Positions 24,501 to 32,664 are shown, counted from the stretch's first letter. The stretch is 32,664 nt of DNA from Prevotella sp. CAG:924 (GCA_000431975.1 HF988418.1:1-32664); one strand, 5' to 3'. Notes: generated from the sequence alone by a model not told the origin. Numbers and translations are program-made.

Positions 24501-24804
24501 TGGGCTTCTGTCCTGTTGCCGTGCAGTAACTTTGGTAGAGCGTGAACACAAGGTCAATGTCCTGTGGGACGGTGAGGGATGAGTGGTGGCGGAACAGTTC
24601 GCTGATGGTGATATATGCTGGGCTCCATAGAGGAGCTACCATGCGTTCTTCCGCCTTGGCAGTCTGTCGTGCGGTCTCTGCCAACGCTCGGTTAAGGAAA
24701 AGAGAGGCACGCTTGTTGGGAAAGACGACAGCTACGTGGGCAAGCCCGTCGGGATGTTTGGCCAGCAAATCTTTGGCCACATATTGAAGGAATGTCTTTG
24801 TCAT
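21529..24804 (-). CDS. addB: AddB-like helicase/PD-(D/E)XK nuclease with iron-sulfur cysteines
   Basis: The 1091-residue protein is probably the nuclease partner of the AddA-like helicase encoded just upstream. It begins with a helicase-like module (VAVVFPNKRASLFLNRAL) lacking a proper Walker A, as in AddB proteins that have lost ATPase activity. The C-terminal nuclease domain carries LSPTAINRYLRCPLQFYF, GYIDRLD and the PD-(D/E)XK core VDYKTG (Asp927, Lys929). Four cysteines, Cys738 and Cys1081, Cys1084, Cys1090 (CDNCPYAAIC), have the spacing of the AddB 4Fe-4S staple. Together the pair would process double-strand DNA ends for RecA loading. The alternative, a Cas4-like or lone RecB nuclease, fits less well given the length and partner. 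Confidence 0.88.
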   Translation of the reverse strand: MTKTFLQYVAKDLLAKHPDGLAHVAVVFPNKRASLFLNRALAETARQTAKAEERMVAPLWSPAYITISELFRHHSSLTVPQDIDLVFTLYQSYCTATGQKPNDDDNNNIGHFYGWGQKLLADFDDVDKNMAPVDKLFRYVEAYEDLGPDFADLSEEQRRSISDFFHLLNTNPTDLKQRFVELWKQMPAIYQQFHKDLESRSLAYEGMLYRSVVENENIEFQFDEYVFIGFNLLQKVEQELFRRLKKVGKARFYWDYDEQYLRRFNGDATGMESHAYSDAGRYIGRYLDEFPNELSVNRLSDGLNYDEIYRQMAQPKDITYATAKTETAQATYIAEWLQSGKSDCIQTSTSHTNDCRMPKDPCQAVRTAIVLADESLLPQVIHSLPKDIGEVNITTGYPLRECPVSSFVNALLDLQQTGHGKGNDWYRAKQTKHVLRHPLARYIYDRADDVAKEIDLQARFYKNYIPEGSDYDGLRLLFSPSQNTDGSSDLIGWLCDILQIIGRHCAADKDPLLQESVYRMFTLMNRLHQLITIKDQPGIINDKEISTSAMTAPQPVTMAMARRLINQLIQSTTVPFHGEPARGIQIMGVLETRNLDFDHVLLLSCTEGNLPKGVDDSSLIPHTLRKVYGLTTVENKVAIYAYYFYSLMQRATDITITYNDATDDGHKGEMSRFMLQWLIDHPNARRIVLEAGQKVKPSSHPTIAKSDRPFNCPDKTILDVLREKEKLSPTAINRYLRCPLQFYFESVCGLRQPEEEEDEIDARHFGTIFHKAAELIYDHLSNHYQQEITAENINALLKNSNSRQQNNSLTIRYFINRAFEDAFFNPKKNSTDESILKKCNTQQTANSEPAYSGLQLINAKVIERYLTFLLQLDSQNAPFRILSLENSYEHSYEVGGCRTTPIKLHGYIDRLDSYQDDNGNTIVRIVDYKTGAPYKDSLGDVADIFIPKNIDKHSDYYLQTFLYSYIWYDCMKEKKANSQSAQTEKVIKTGKNDKGICPDDIKLRPALLFIRSANQKEYNPVLQLKEQTDIMKNGKPKMESRPIDNILTLRQDFDNGLHKLLAEEIFNPNVPFTPTDDTKRCDNCPYAAICR

Positions 24805-24831
24805 AATAAGTCGGTCGGAATTGTATTAATT

Positions 24832-24871
24832 GGGAGTTTGTCTCCCGACGGCAGGATATCCATTTCGGGAG
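24832..24871 (-). repeat. Competing short hairpins between addA and addB
   Basis: Three short arms lie in the 97-base gap: GGGAG (24832-24836), CTCCCG (24842-24847) and CGGGAG (24866-24871). The middle arm can pair with either neighbour, so two mutually exclusive hairpins are possible. Arms are only 5-6 bp and no strong T-run follows; this may be chance or a weak attenuator or processing site. Confidence 0.4.
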
Positions 24872-24901
24872 TGACAGACGTAAGGGATAACTATTGTGGC
24901 C

Positions 24902-27900
24902 TTATTCCACGTCAATGATAGGCTGCTGTGTGTCACGCAGATACCATATCCGTCCTTCGACATTGGCATAGCCCATCTCACGGAGGAGGCGTATGTAGCG
25001 CTGTACTTGTGCGATATGTTGGTTTTCCTGCTTGTCGCCAGTCTTGAAGTCGATCACGAGTGTCAGTTCTTCCTTACCTTGTGTGATGACGCGGTCAGGC
25101 CGATATTCTGTCACATCACCATTAGCGAGAGGTATGAGGATAGAGCGCTCATTGATTACAGTCCAGTCGGATGTAAACCATGTTGAGGCTTCCGGCTGTG
25201 TCAGCAGACGGTTCAGATAGTCTTGCAGCTTTTCGTGGGTCATCTCCTGTCCATAGAGTGTACCATTGAAGTCGAGACGCTGTATGGCTGCCGGCAGATC
25301 ATCGGGTGTGTGGATCTCTGCAAGCAGGGCATGGACGATATTGCCGGAACGAACCCATTCCAATCGGTGAAGAGTGTCTTCCTCTTCCTCGGGAGTGACA
25401 AACTGCTGACTGTCATTACTCTGACGGAAGGAAGCTCCCACTTCTCCTGTTGTGAAGGAGATAGGATGTCGGGAAATCACGGGGTCGAAAATGTTTATTT
25501 CCTGTACGGGCTCTGTCTGTGTGGCGGCAGCAAGTTGCCGGACCTTTTCTTCAGTCTTGCCGGTCTTGGTATTGTTTGAGGGTGGAACCAAATGGAAGTT
25601 GAATTCAGTCATTGTTTCACCATCGTCGTCTATCTGTGCTTGTGTCCTGACATATTCTTCCCCATCAGGATCGGCTCCGTTGTCAGGCAGAGCATCAAGT
25701 TGTTGTAGTTCTGTGAGTGTCTGGGTGATGAGTGCTGACAAGCCTTCTGATTTTTCAGGGTCAGACACCAGCTTGCCGAATACATAGAGCCGGCGGCGTG
25801 CGCGTGTGAAAGCTACATAGAGGAGATTGAGATTATCGATGATATTCATCAGATGCTCACGGTCGTAGTCTTGGCGGTAGTCGGAGAGGCGCAGCCGTGT
25901 TTTGGAGAGATCAAGTGGAATGAGTGTCAGGTCTTTGTAAGGTGCTTTCTGTTGAGCCTTTACCCATAGCTGTGAGTTAGGCTTTTCGATGTCCCAATCG
26001 CAGTAAGGTATGATGATATTGGGACTTTCCAGTCCTTTACTTTTGTGTATGGTGAGCAGTCGTATGCCGTCGGTTTCCGAACTTTGTATGGATACGCTGC
26101 AAAGGTTATCGTCCCATTCGTGTAACAGATCCTCAAGATCGGCGACGTTGTCACGTACGAATGCCTGTACCTTGTCGAAGAAGGTGCAGACATAGGCGCT
26201 TTGTTCTTCCAGCGACTGCATTTGCTGTCCATCCATTTGTCCGGAAGGATAGAGCAGTGAATAGATGCGGCGGGCCATGTCGGTGAGGGAAAGTCGCAGA
26301 AGGGCTTTGTCTCCGTTTTCTATGTCGGAAGGAAGGGTGAAGCACTCTGGACGCACCACTTGCCAAGATTTACGAAGCATTTCCCGATAGAGATTTTCCA
26401 TCGGAAAAACCAGCACGCGCATGGCGTTGATCAGCGAGCAGACTACGGAGGAGGCATCCAGACGGAAAGCCTCGTCGCTTACCATATTGGGAATGACCTC
26501 GCCGATAGGATTGCCTTGATGATCGGTCAGTCTGACAGGGTGTTGCTGGAAGTAAGTGGCGAGTTTCTTGATGTTTCTGTTATCACGTACGAGTAGGGTG
26601 ATATCTTTCTGTGCCACACCTTTGCTTAATAGATTGGCCAGAGTCTGCCCCACTTTCTCGTACATCACCGTGTCTTCATCTTCACCGTTCTCACTGTTCC
26701 GGTTGATTTTTATCTGTGTGATATGTACTTCTCCACTGTGGCTTCCGATGCGGTCGGGTCTTACCTTCTGCGCCACATCATGATAGATTTCGCAGATATC
26801 CGTGAGTCCTTCGGCATCGGGATAGAGTCTTTTCATTTTTTCCGTAGCTACTTTAGCAAGCAGTTTGAAAAAGATATTGTTGAAGCACACTACGTTCTCT
26901 TCCGATCGCCAGTTGGTCTCCAGTGGAGTCACTCCTACCATTTCCGGATCAAGATCCTTGTCGTGGCCTTCTCCGAGATCTTTGAGCAGGTGCCAGTCGC
27001 CTGAGCGCCAACGGTAGATGCTCTGTTTCACATCGCCTACGATCAATGAGCCGCTGTCGTGGGCTATACAGTCGCGTATGAGCACCTTAAAATTGTCCCA
27101 TTGTACGGAACTGGTGTCTTGAAACTCATCGATCATGATATAGCGTATCACGCCTCCGATCTTCTCATAGATGAAGGGAGCGTCGGAGTCGCGGTTGATG
27201 AGGTCGGAAAGGAGTTTCTGTGTCTGTGAGAGAGGAAAGTTATTAGCTTCGCCATTGATGCGGTCTACCTCGTGTTTGATGCGGTCGAGTAGTCCCAGCT
27301 CGCTGAGGTGTTTGGCGGCCAGTTCGGCAGTGACGCATTTGCACACGGCTTTTTTCCGCTCATTCTCTGCTTCTTTCATCAGGTTGCGGACATTAGTCTC
27401 AAAGTCCGTGACGGTCTCTGGATTGAGAATTTCCTCTTCGCCTTTTTTCTTCTTCGTAGTTATCAGTGCCGGCTTCTGTTCATTTTCATCGTCATTTATC
27501 TGCTCGATCATCTTGTTCGACGGGAAAGGTGTGCTGTTTTGCGTACCTGAATAGACTTCCCATCCTTTTGTGAGCTTATCGAAATAGGAAATGGCGGGAT
27601 TGCGGCTTTTTCCTGCGAAATGATCATTCTTGATGTTGTATTGTTCTTTGAGTTGTTCAAAGCGGTGGGCATATTCCTCCATCTTCCCATCGATCTTTTT
27701 CTTCTCTTCCTTTGAGTAGAGTGCTCGGAGCTGTGCGAGTACTCTCCGGATATTGTCCGGACTGCTGGTCTTTTTCAGGCTCTCTGCATTCTTCTGATAG
27801 AATTCACGGCTGAGGTTACGGCTAAAGTCTTTGATGCTTCCAATGACGTTCCAGTTCTTATTGTTTCTGATCTGTTCTTCCACGAAATCCATGATCCATT

Positions 27901-28423
27901 GGAGCAGGGCGTCACGGTCAGTCTTGGGCAACCTCTCGTCTTGTATGCTCTCGATGACATTGTCGACAGCCTGTGCGTGCACTTCGTCATCATTGAGTCC
28001 GACAGTAAGTGAGGCTGTCAGATGGAGCTCGTGTGCAAGGTTGCGTAACACGGTCTGGAAGAAGCTGTCGATGGTCTCAATGCGGAAATTGTTATAGTCG
28101 TTGAGCATGTTTTTAAGTGCGATGGTGGCACGTTTCCTGATCAACTCAGGATTGCGTAGTTCTTCAGGCACTCGTTTCTGTATTTCCGCGATAATGTCTT
28201 GACAACCCTTAAGCTCTTTCATGATGGCATAGAGTTGGGATAGGATACGCGTTTTCATCTCTTCCGTGGCCTTATTGGTGAAGGTCACAGCAAGGGTATA
28301 TCGGTAGTTATCGGGATTTTTTATCAGGAGTGTGATATATTCTACGGCAAGGGTGAAAGTCTTACCACTACCGGCCGATGCCATGTAGACTGTAAGGTTG
28401 GGCTGCGGATTGGATTGCGACAT
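24902..28423 (-). CDS. addA: AddA-like UvrD-family helicase-nuclease
   Basis: The 1173-residue superfamily 1 helicase has a C-terminal RecB-type nuclease domain. Walker A is ASAGSGKT (residues 15-22). TFTNKATEEM is motif Ia and IDEFQDTS (from residue 431) is the Walker B/DEXQD motif. GDVKQSIYRWRSGD and LETNWRS are motifs III and IV, LLTIHKSKGLE is motif V and LLYVAFTRARRRLYVFG is motif VI. The nuclease domain carries YRPDRVI and LVIDFKTG (Asp1125, Lys1127) followed by AQVQRYI. I start at ATG 28423 (MSQSNPQPNLTVYMASAG); a longer reading needs a TTG that overlaps the promoter. addB follows 97 bases downstream, the reverse of the addB-addA order in Bacillus subtilis. Confidence 0.93.
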   Translation of the reverse strand: MSQSNPQPNLTVYMASAGSGKTFTLAVEYITLLIKNPDNYRYTLAVTFTNKATEEMKTRILSQLYAIMKELKGCQDIIAEIQKRVPEELRNPELIRKRATIALKNMLNDYNNFRIETIDSFFQTVLRNLAHELHLTASLTVGLNDDEVHAQAVDNVIESIQDERLPKTDRDALLQWIMDFVEEQIRNNKNWNVIGSIKDFSRNLSREFYQKNAESLKKTSSPDNIRRVLAQLRALYSKEEKKKIDGKMEEYAHRFEQLKEQYNIKNDHFAGKSRNPAISYFDKLTKGWEVYSGTQNSTPFPSNKMIEQINDDENEQKPALITTKKKKGEEEILNPETVTDFETNVRNLMKEAENERKKAVCKCVTAELAAKHLSELGLLDRIKHEVDRINGEANNFPLSQTQKLLSDLINRDSDAPFIYEKIGGVIRYIMIDEFQDTSSVQWDNFKVLIRDCIAHDSGSLIVGDVKQSIYRWRSGDWHLLKDLGEGHDKDLDPEMVGVTPLETNWRSEENVVCFNNIFFKLLAKVATEKMKRLYPDAEGLTDICEIYHDVAQKVRPDRIGSHSGEVHITQIKINRNSENGEDEDTVMYEKVGQTLANLLSKGVAQKDITLLVRDNRNIKKLATYFQQHPVRLTDHQGNPIGEVIPNMVSDEAFRLDASSVVCSLINAMRVLVFPMENLYREMLRKSWQVVRPECFTLPSDIENGDKALLRLSLTDMARRIYSLLYPSGQMDGQQMQSLEEQSAYVCTFFDKVQAFVRDNVADLEDLLHEWDDNLCSVSIQSSETDGIRLLTIHKSKGLESPNIIIPYCDWDIEKPNSQLWVKAQQKAPYKDLTLIPLDLSKTRLRLSDYRQDYDREHLMNIIDNLNLLYVAFTRARRRLYVFGKLVSDPEKSEGLSALITQTLTELQQLDALPDNGADPDGEEYVRTQAQIDDDGETMTEFNFHLVPPSNNTKTGKTEEKVRQLAAATQTEPVQEINIFDPVISRHPISFTTGEVGASFRQSNDSQQFVTPEEEEDTLHRLEWVRSGNIVHALLAEIHTPDDLPAAIQRLDFNGTLYGQEMTHEKLQDYLNRLLTQPEASTWFTSDWTVINERSILIPLANGDVTEYRPDRVITQGKEELTLVIDFKTGDKQENQHIAQVQRYIRLLREMGYANVEGRIWYLRDTQQPIIDVE

Positions 28424-28459
28424 AATGAGAATGTTGGCTTTTTTATTGTTGTTGATATA

Positions 28460-28520
28460 CAAATATAGCAAATTTATGAAAGAATTTAGTGTAGGCAGCA
28501 GATATTTTTTCGTAGTTTTG
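28460..28520. promoter_or_regulatory. Divergent promoters for addA and the nitroreductase gene
   Basis: On the minus strand TATATTTG (28467 down to 28460) is an exact -7 box for addA, 36 bases before its ATG. On the plus strand TAGTTTTG (28513-28520) is an exact -7 box for the ferredoxin-nitroreductase gene, 25 bases before its ATG. Neither has a clear -33 box. Confidence 0.5.
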
Positions 28521-28545
28521 CAGCAATGAATTCAATCATCATATT

Positions 28546-29337
28546 ATGAGTATTACGATATCAGTGCATTCCGACACATGTATCCGTTGCGGCCGTTGCG
28601 CCGTTGTGTGTCCGGCTAACATCTTACAGCAGAAAGAAAAGAAGGGTGATATCACGGTCGTTGGTCCTCGCACCTGCATCCGTTGCGGTCATTGTCTTGA
28701 CGTGTGTCCCACTGGCTCCATCGAGCATAGCGCGCTCGAGCCGTCTAAGTTTCACGTACTCGACTATACAAAGTTGCCGACAGCTGAGCAACTTATGGAG
28801 CTTTTCCATGCGCGTCGTTCCAACCGCTCCATGCAGGCCGACCGTCCTATCCCTGCTGAAGCTATCGCCCAGATAGAAGAGGCGGCGCGTTATGCTCCTA
28901 CGGCAGCTAACAATCTCAAGGTTCATACGCATTATATCGACGACCGTGCCCGCCTGGACCGTATCATCGATTTTGTGATCGACACGCTCACCGTGGCAGG
29001 TGAGAAGATGGGTGTGATGGCCCAGTTTGAGTTCCGTCACCTTCGTCAGGTGCGCCAGGCTGGTGGCGATCCTATCATGCGCAATGGTTCGGGACTGCTC
29101 CTTTTCACCAGTGATACGGCCTGGGGAGAGCCCGACTGTAACCTGGCCTACCAGAATGCATCGTTGATGGCAGAGGTTCTCGGCATCTCACAGGTGTGGA
29201 TGGGATATATGTACACTGCTATCCGCAATGCCGATGCTGAGGTTGTGGCCGATCTCTTTGAAACGAAGGAGAAAATCTGTGCTTGTATGTCGCTCGGCAT
29301 CCCCGCCTTCCGTTATCCACGTTATATGGAACGGTAA
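28546..29337 (+). CDS. Ferredoxin-nitroreductase fusion protein
   Basis: The 263-residue cytoplasmic protein has an N-terminal two-cluster ferredoxin domain. The first [4Fe-4S] motif is Cys12-x2-Cys15-x2-Cys18-x3-Cys22-Pro and the second Cys44-x2-Cys47-x2-Cys50-x3-Cys54-Pro. An FMN-binding nitroreductase-like domain follows from about residue 80 to the end (FHARRSNRSM at its start, AARYAPTAANN, then NLAYQNASLMAEVLGI and the C-terminal SLGIPAFRYPR). Such fusions probably pass electrons from the iron-sulfur clusters to flavin; the physiological substrate is unknown. The gene is divergent from addA, ends in a strong terminator, and appears to be a single-gene unit. Confidence 0.92.
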   Translation: MSITISVHSDTCIRCGRCAVVCPANILQQKEKKGDITVVGPRTCIRCGHCLDVCPTGSIEHSALEPSKFHVLDYTKLPTAEQLMELFHARRSNRSMQADRPIPAEAIAQIEEAARYAPTAANNLKVHTHYIDDRARLDRIIDFVIDTLTVAGEKMGVMAQFEFRHLRQVRQAGGDPIMRNGSGLLLFTSDTAWGEPDCNLAYQNASLMAEVLGISQVWMGYMYTAIRNADAEVVADLFETKEKICACMSLGIPAFRYPRYMER

Positions 29338-29390
29338 GCCTTGGATGGATAAGAAACCATCGGGACATCTCGTTCTAATGGTTATGTCAT

Positions 29391-29447
29391 AGACCGTCTT
29401 GTGCTTTTTCTAAGAGAATACAATAGAAAGGCATAAGACGGTCTTTT
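29391..29447 (+). terminator. Terminator of the nitroreductase gene
   Basis: AGACCGTCTTGTGC (29391-29404) pairs with GCATAAGACGGTCT (29431-29444) over 14 bp with one G-U pair, and T residues follow to 29447. The 26-base loop is fairly long. Confidence 0.78.
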
Positions 29448-29674
29448 ACATTATTATCGGATATTTGTCGGTGATAAAGTCTTGCAAAAGTCAATTTCTG
29501 ATGTGTTTCTGAAGCAATATTTTAGTATTAGTCTCTTCTCTGTCCAAACTTTTTATAGGAAAGAATAGGGTAAAATAGACAGCTTTGTATAGTAAAACTA
29601 TAGGATAGCCATCATTGTGTATTAAAATTTAATAAGAAAAAGAGAAAAGTTATAAGATATTGTATTATTCGATT

Positions 29675-29700
29675 TATCTTTGCAAGGAAAAGTATCTTTG
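29675..29700 (+). promoter_or_regulatory. Tandem -7 boxes upstream of the M16 peptidase gene
   Basis: TATCTTTG occurs twice, at 29675-29682 and 29693-29700, both exact TAnnTTTG matches 18 bases apart. The second is 37 bases before the ATG at 29738. No well-spaced TTTG is seen for either. They may be alternative starts, or one may be fortuitous. Confidence 0.5.
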
Positions 29701-29737
29701 AAAAAGAACGAATCTGTTTTTTTAAATTAATATAGTT

Positions 29738-32563
29738 ATGAGATTAAGACAATTCTTGGTAGGTGTCTTTGTCATGGTATGCGGAGCTGCACAGGCTCAG
29801 ATGCCTGACATGACGATTCCTGTCGACACGGCTGTAAGAATCGGTAAGCTCGACAACGGACTCACCTATTACATCCGTCACAACAACTGGCCTGAGCATC
29901 GTGCCAACTTCTACATCGCACAGAAGGTAGGTTCGCTCGAGGAGAATGAGAGCCAGCGTGGTCTGGCCCACTTCCTGGAGCACATGGCATTCAATGGCTC
30001 TGACAATTTCAAAGGTAACGGACTGATTGAGTGGTGCCGCTCAAAGGGTATTGAGTTCGGTGGTGACCTGAATGCTTATACAGCTATCGATCAGACGGTG
30101 TACAACATCAACAATGTGCCCACCAACTCTGTGGCTACACTCGACTCTTGTCTGCTCATCCTGCGCGACTGGTCGACGGGCCTTACACTCGATCCTAAGG
30201 AGATTGACAAGGAGCGTGGTGTGATTCATGAGGAGTGGCGTCTGCGCACATCGGCTTCCAGCCGTATGTTCGAGCGCAATCTGCCCGCTCTCTATCCCGG
30301 ATCGAAGTATGGTGTGCGTTATCCTATTGGTCTGATGTCGGTGATCGACAACTTCAAGCATCAGGAGTTGGTTGACTATTATCACACATGGTATCATCCC
30401 GATCATCAGGGTATCATCGTTGTTGGTGATGTTGACGTAGACCGTACGGAGGCACAGATCAAGAAGCTCTTCGGTTCGATCAAGAATCCTGAGAATGAGC
30501 TGCCGCTTGTTGACGAGCCTGTACCCGATAACGATACAGCCATTGTCATCGTCGATAAGGATAAGGAACAGGAAAGCAGCGTCATCTCTGTGATGATGAA
30601 GCACGATGTGTTCCCCGACAGTCTGAAGCAGATGCTGCCTTATCTGATCAACGACTATGCCAAGAGCGCTGCTGTGTCGATGCTCAACGACCGTTATCAG
30701 GAGGCTGTTCAGAAGGCCGGTTGTCCTTATGTTGTGGCACAGGTGAGCGACGGACAGTATATCTACGCCAAGACAAAGGACGCTTTCGGTCTTGATGTAG
30801 TGCCCAAGGACATGTCGCAGAGCAGTGCGGCACTGAAGGCAGCCTACACCGAGTTGCGCCGTGCCGTAGAGTTTGGTTTCACTCCTACAGAGTACAAGCG
30901 CTTCCAGGACAACTATCTCTCTCAGCTTGAGAAGCAGTACAGCAACCGCGACAAGCGTACGAACCAGCAGTTCTACAGCCAGTGCGTGGGACACTTCCTC
31001 ACCAACGAGCCGATGCCTTCGATCGACTTTACTTATATGGTGATGAAGCAGGTTGCTCCCAACATTCCTGTAGATCTGATCAATCAGGTGCTGCCCGAGT
31101 TGGTGACAAAGAGCGATACCAATCTTGTTGTGATCTCCTTCAACAATGAGAAGGAGGGTAATGTTTATCCTACTCCTGAGGGGCTGCTCCAGGCTATCCA
31201 CGAAGCTCGCGCCGAGCAGATCAGCGCTTATGTGGACAATGTGAAGAACGAGCCTATCATGAGCGAGAAGCCCAAGGCAGGAAAGATCGTCAAGGAAGAG
31301 AAGAACGACAAGTTCGGCTATACTACGCTCACGCTGAGCAATGGTGTGAAAGTGGTTCTCAAGAAGACTGACTATAAGAAGGATCAGGTGATCATGCAGG
31401 GCTTCGGTGATGGCGGTTCGGCTCTTTATGGCCAGAAGGACTACGCCAATATCCAGGCTTTTGACGATGTAGTAGACAAGAGCAGTCTGGGTAGCTTCAC
31501 TTCGACGGAGTTGCAGAAGGCTCTGGCCGGTAAGATTGCAGGCGCTACCCTTACTATGGGTGAGCGACACATGATGGTTAGTGGTTCGTCAACGCCGAAG
31601 GATGTGGAGACGATGCTTCAGCTGACTTATCTCTACTTCACACAGCTTCATAAGGACACGGCAGCCTTCCATAACATTATTGAGGGCTATAAGGTCGATC
31701 TGAAGAATCGTGAGCTCAATCCAGACATTGCCTTTGCCGATTCAGTCACCACCGCTCTCTATGGCAACGACTGGCGCAGGGCTCCGATGAAGCTCAAGGA
31801 TATCACAGCTATTGATAACGACCGTATTATCGAGATGGCCAAGGAGATGACAGCTACTGCCAAGGGATGGACTTTCGAGATCATCGGTAACTTTGACAAT
31901 GACTCTATCCGTCCTCTCATCTGTCAGTATCTCGGCGCCCTGCCTGCTAAGGGTAAGGTGAAGAAGGCTACCCGTATGTCGAAGATCACAACTGCGAATG
32001 TGAATAATACGTTCTGTCGCAAGATGGAGACTCCGAAAGCTAATGCTTACTTCTTCTGGCTGGATCAGAAGACTCCTTATTCTCTCGAGCAGAATATTCA
32101 GGCAAGCATGGCCGGTCAGATTCTCTCGATGGTATATCTTAAGGAGATCCGTGAGGAGGCCAGTGCAGCCTACAGCTGTGGTGCCTATGGTGCTGCTGCC
32201 CTGTCGGACGATGGTTGGCATGTAGTCCAGCTCGTTGGCGTTTGCCCGATGAAGCCAGAGAAGAAGGATGTGGCTCTGAAGATCATGGACGATGCTGCTA
32301 AAAATCTTGCAGTGAAGTGCGATGCGGAGATGCTCGACAAGGTGAAGACACTCATGCTCAAACAGCATGATACAGCCTTGAAGACAAATGGCTACTGGCT
32401 CGGTACCATTGACAGCTATATCACTACCGGTGTGGACAACCATACCGACTATGTGAAGACTATCAATGCACAGACACCGGAAACTATCTCTGCTTTCATG
32501 AAGAACTTCCTTGCTAACGGTAATACCGTAAGAGTTGTGATGCTTCCAGAGGCTCAGAAGTAA
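29738..32563 (+). CDS. Secreted M16-family zinc metallopeptidase (two-domain)
   Basis: The 941-residue protein has a signal peptide of about 21 residues (ending AAQAQ) and two M16 halves. In the first, the inverted zinc motif HFLEH gives His78, catalytic Glu81 and His82. Glu159 in KERGVIHEEW lies 77 residues after His82, the pitrilysin spacing for the third zinc ligand. The second half (from about residue 525, GYTTLTLSNGVKVVLKK) lacks the zinc motif, as expected for the inactive partner domain; SAAYSCGAYG near residue 809 is a substrate-binding region in this family. Comparable proteins include PqqL-like peptidases that degrade short peptides in the periplasm. It has its own promoter region and terminator. 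G+C-rich codons and strong codon bias suggest good expression. Confidence 0.93.
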   Translation: MRLRQFLVGVFVMVCGAAQAQMPDMTIPVDTAVRIGKLDNGLTYYIRHNNWPEHRANFYIAQKVGSLEENESQRGLAHFLEHMAFNGSDNFKGNGLIEWCRSKGIEFGGDLNAYTAIDQTVYNINNVPTNSVATLDSCLLILRDWSTGLTLDPKEIDKERGVIHEEWRLRTSASSRMFERNLPALYPGSKYGVRYPIGLMSVIDNFKHQELVDYYHTWYHPDHQGIIVVGDVDVDRTEAQIKKLFGSIKNPENELPLVDEPVPDNDTAIVIVDKDKEQESSVISVMMKHDVFPDSLKQMLPYLINDYAKSAAVSMLNDRYQEAVQKAGCPYVVAQVSDGQYIYAKTKDAFGLDVVPKDMSQSSAALKAAYTELRRAVEFGFTPTEYKRFQDNYLSQLEKQYSNRDKRTNQQFYSQCVGHFLTNEPMPSIDFTYMVMKQVAPNIPVDLINQVLPELVTKSDTNLVVISFNNEKEGNVYPTPEGLLQAIHEARAEQISAYVDNVKNEPIMSEKPKAGKIVKEEKNDKFGYTTLTLSNGVKVVLKKTDYKKDQVIMQGFGDGGSALYGQKDYANIQAFDDVVDKSSLGSFTSTELQKALAGKIAGATLTMGERHMMVSGSSTPKDVETMLQLTYLYFTQLHKDTAAFHNIIEGYKVDLKNRELNPDIAFADSVTTALYGNDWRRAPMKLKDITAIDNDRIIEMAKEMTATAKGWTFEIIGNFDNDSIRPLICQYLGALPAKGKVKKATRMSKITTANVNNTFCRKMETPKANAYFFWLDQKTPYSLEQNIQASMAGQILSMVYLKEIREEASAAYSCGAYGAAALSDDGWHVVQLVGVCPMKPEKKDVALKIMDDAAKNLAVKCDAEMLDKVKTLMLKQHDTALKTNGYWLGTIDSYITTGVDNHTDYVKTINAQTPETISAFMKNFLANGNTVRVVMLPEAQK

Positions 32564-32594
32564 ACGATAGTATTTTTACATAAACGATAACGAG

Positions 32595-32635
32595 ATGAGG
32601 CCGCCTCAACATTGAGTTTGAGACGGCCTCATTTT
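32595..32635 (+). terminator. Terminator of the M16 peptidase gene
   Basis: ATGAGGCCGCCTCAA (32595-32609) pairs with TTGAGACGGCCTCAT (32618-32632) over 15 bp with a single mismatch and an 8-base loop, followed by TTTT. Confidence 0.85.
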
Positions 32636-32664
32636 GGTATGCTCGGCATGAGTATTAGCTAACG

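Larger units (their letters stand above)
29338..29737 (+). other. Intergenic region before the M16 peptidase gene
   Basis: No gene is visible. It holds the terminator of the nitroreductase gene at 29391-29447, about 220 bases of AT-rich sequence in which I see nothing, and two -7 boxes close to the M16 start. Confidence 0.65.

Noticed and set aside
30041..31570. Long open frame (509 codons) on the minus strand opposite the M16 peptidase
   Set aside because: It mirrors a strongly biased real gene and its translation is Leu/His/Arg/Val-rich without any domain. It is a shadow of codon bias.
32581..32600. AAACGATAACG resembling the porZ operator-like repeat
   Set aside because: Only the left part matches; there is no ATAACGTTAT palindrome or second copy, so it is probably chance.
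1..32664. Mobile elements, prophage, CRISPR arrays
   Set aside because: No transposase or integrase, no phage genes, no regularly spaced repeats, and no terminal repeats were seen.

Overview
The window looks like a chromosomal segment from a Bacteroidota bacterium, most likely of the Prevotellaceae (Prevotella/Segatella type). The evidence is the gene families present: a PorZ-like component of the type IX secretion system (T9SS), an Oar-like TonB receptor, DUF4254 beside a GT9 transferase, and a long RNase III. The promoters point the same way. Many genes are preceded by the Bacteroidota -7 box TAnnTTTG, and AG-rich Shine-Dalgarno sites are largely absent. The genus is inferred, not proven. 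There is no sign of phage, insertion sequence, plasmid or CRISPR; almost everything is housekeeping or envelope biology.

Layout. (1) 360-6903, plus strand: leuS (leucyl-tRNA synthetase), a YitT-family membrane protein, rdgB (dITP/XTP pyrophosphatase) and a porZ-like gene; the last three are tightly packed or overlapping. (2) 6904-7628: a 725-bp non-coding gap between converging genes, sealed by a terminator on each side and holding about a dozen DnaA-box-like 9-mers within 282 bp. Sampled base composition changes sense across this gap (plus strand C-rich to the left, G-rich to the right), so it is the best candidate for the chromosomal replication origin. (3) 7629-9352, minus strand: a GT9 (heptosyltransferase-like) gene and a DUF4254 gene sharing a GTGA overlap. 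(4) 9604-12375, plus strand: acpP, fabF and rnc, joining fatty-acid synthesis to RNase III. (5) 12646-14136, minus strand: cysS, ending at a bidirectional terminator shared with rnc. (6) 14492-19243, plus strand, AT-richer: an Oar-like TonB-dependent receptor, a secreted glycerophosphodiester phosphodiesterase and an unrecognised exported protein. (7) 19389-21447, minus strand: an ADP-ribosylglycohydrolase-family gene, tRNA-Arg(CCU) and trpS. (8) 21529-28423, minus strand: addA-like then addB-like helicase-nuclease genes for double-strand-break processing. (9) 28546-32563, plus strand: a ferredoxin-nitroreductase fusion and a two-domain secreted M16 zinc peptidase.

How the genes work together. 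Three aminoacyl-tRNA synthetases (Leu, Cys, Trp) and one tRNA serve translation. acpP-fabF-rnc is the familiar fatty-acid cluster. The AddAB pair handles recombinational repair. The envelope genes (PorZ, GT9/DUF4254, TonB receptor with GDPD, M16 peptidase) fit a Gram-negative surface that uses T9SS and LPS-type glycans.

The most notable signals are the putative origin, a perfect 15-bp inverted repeat that buries the porZ start codon, and nested repeat hairpins between acpP and fabF. I did not find a convincing wholly new multi-gene system.
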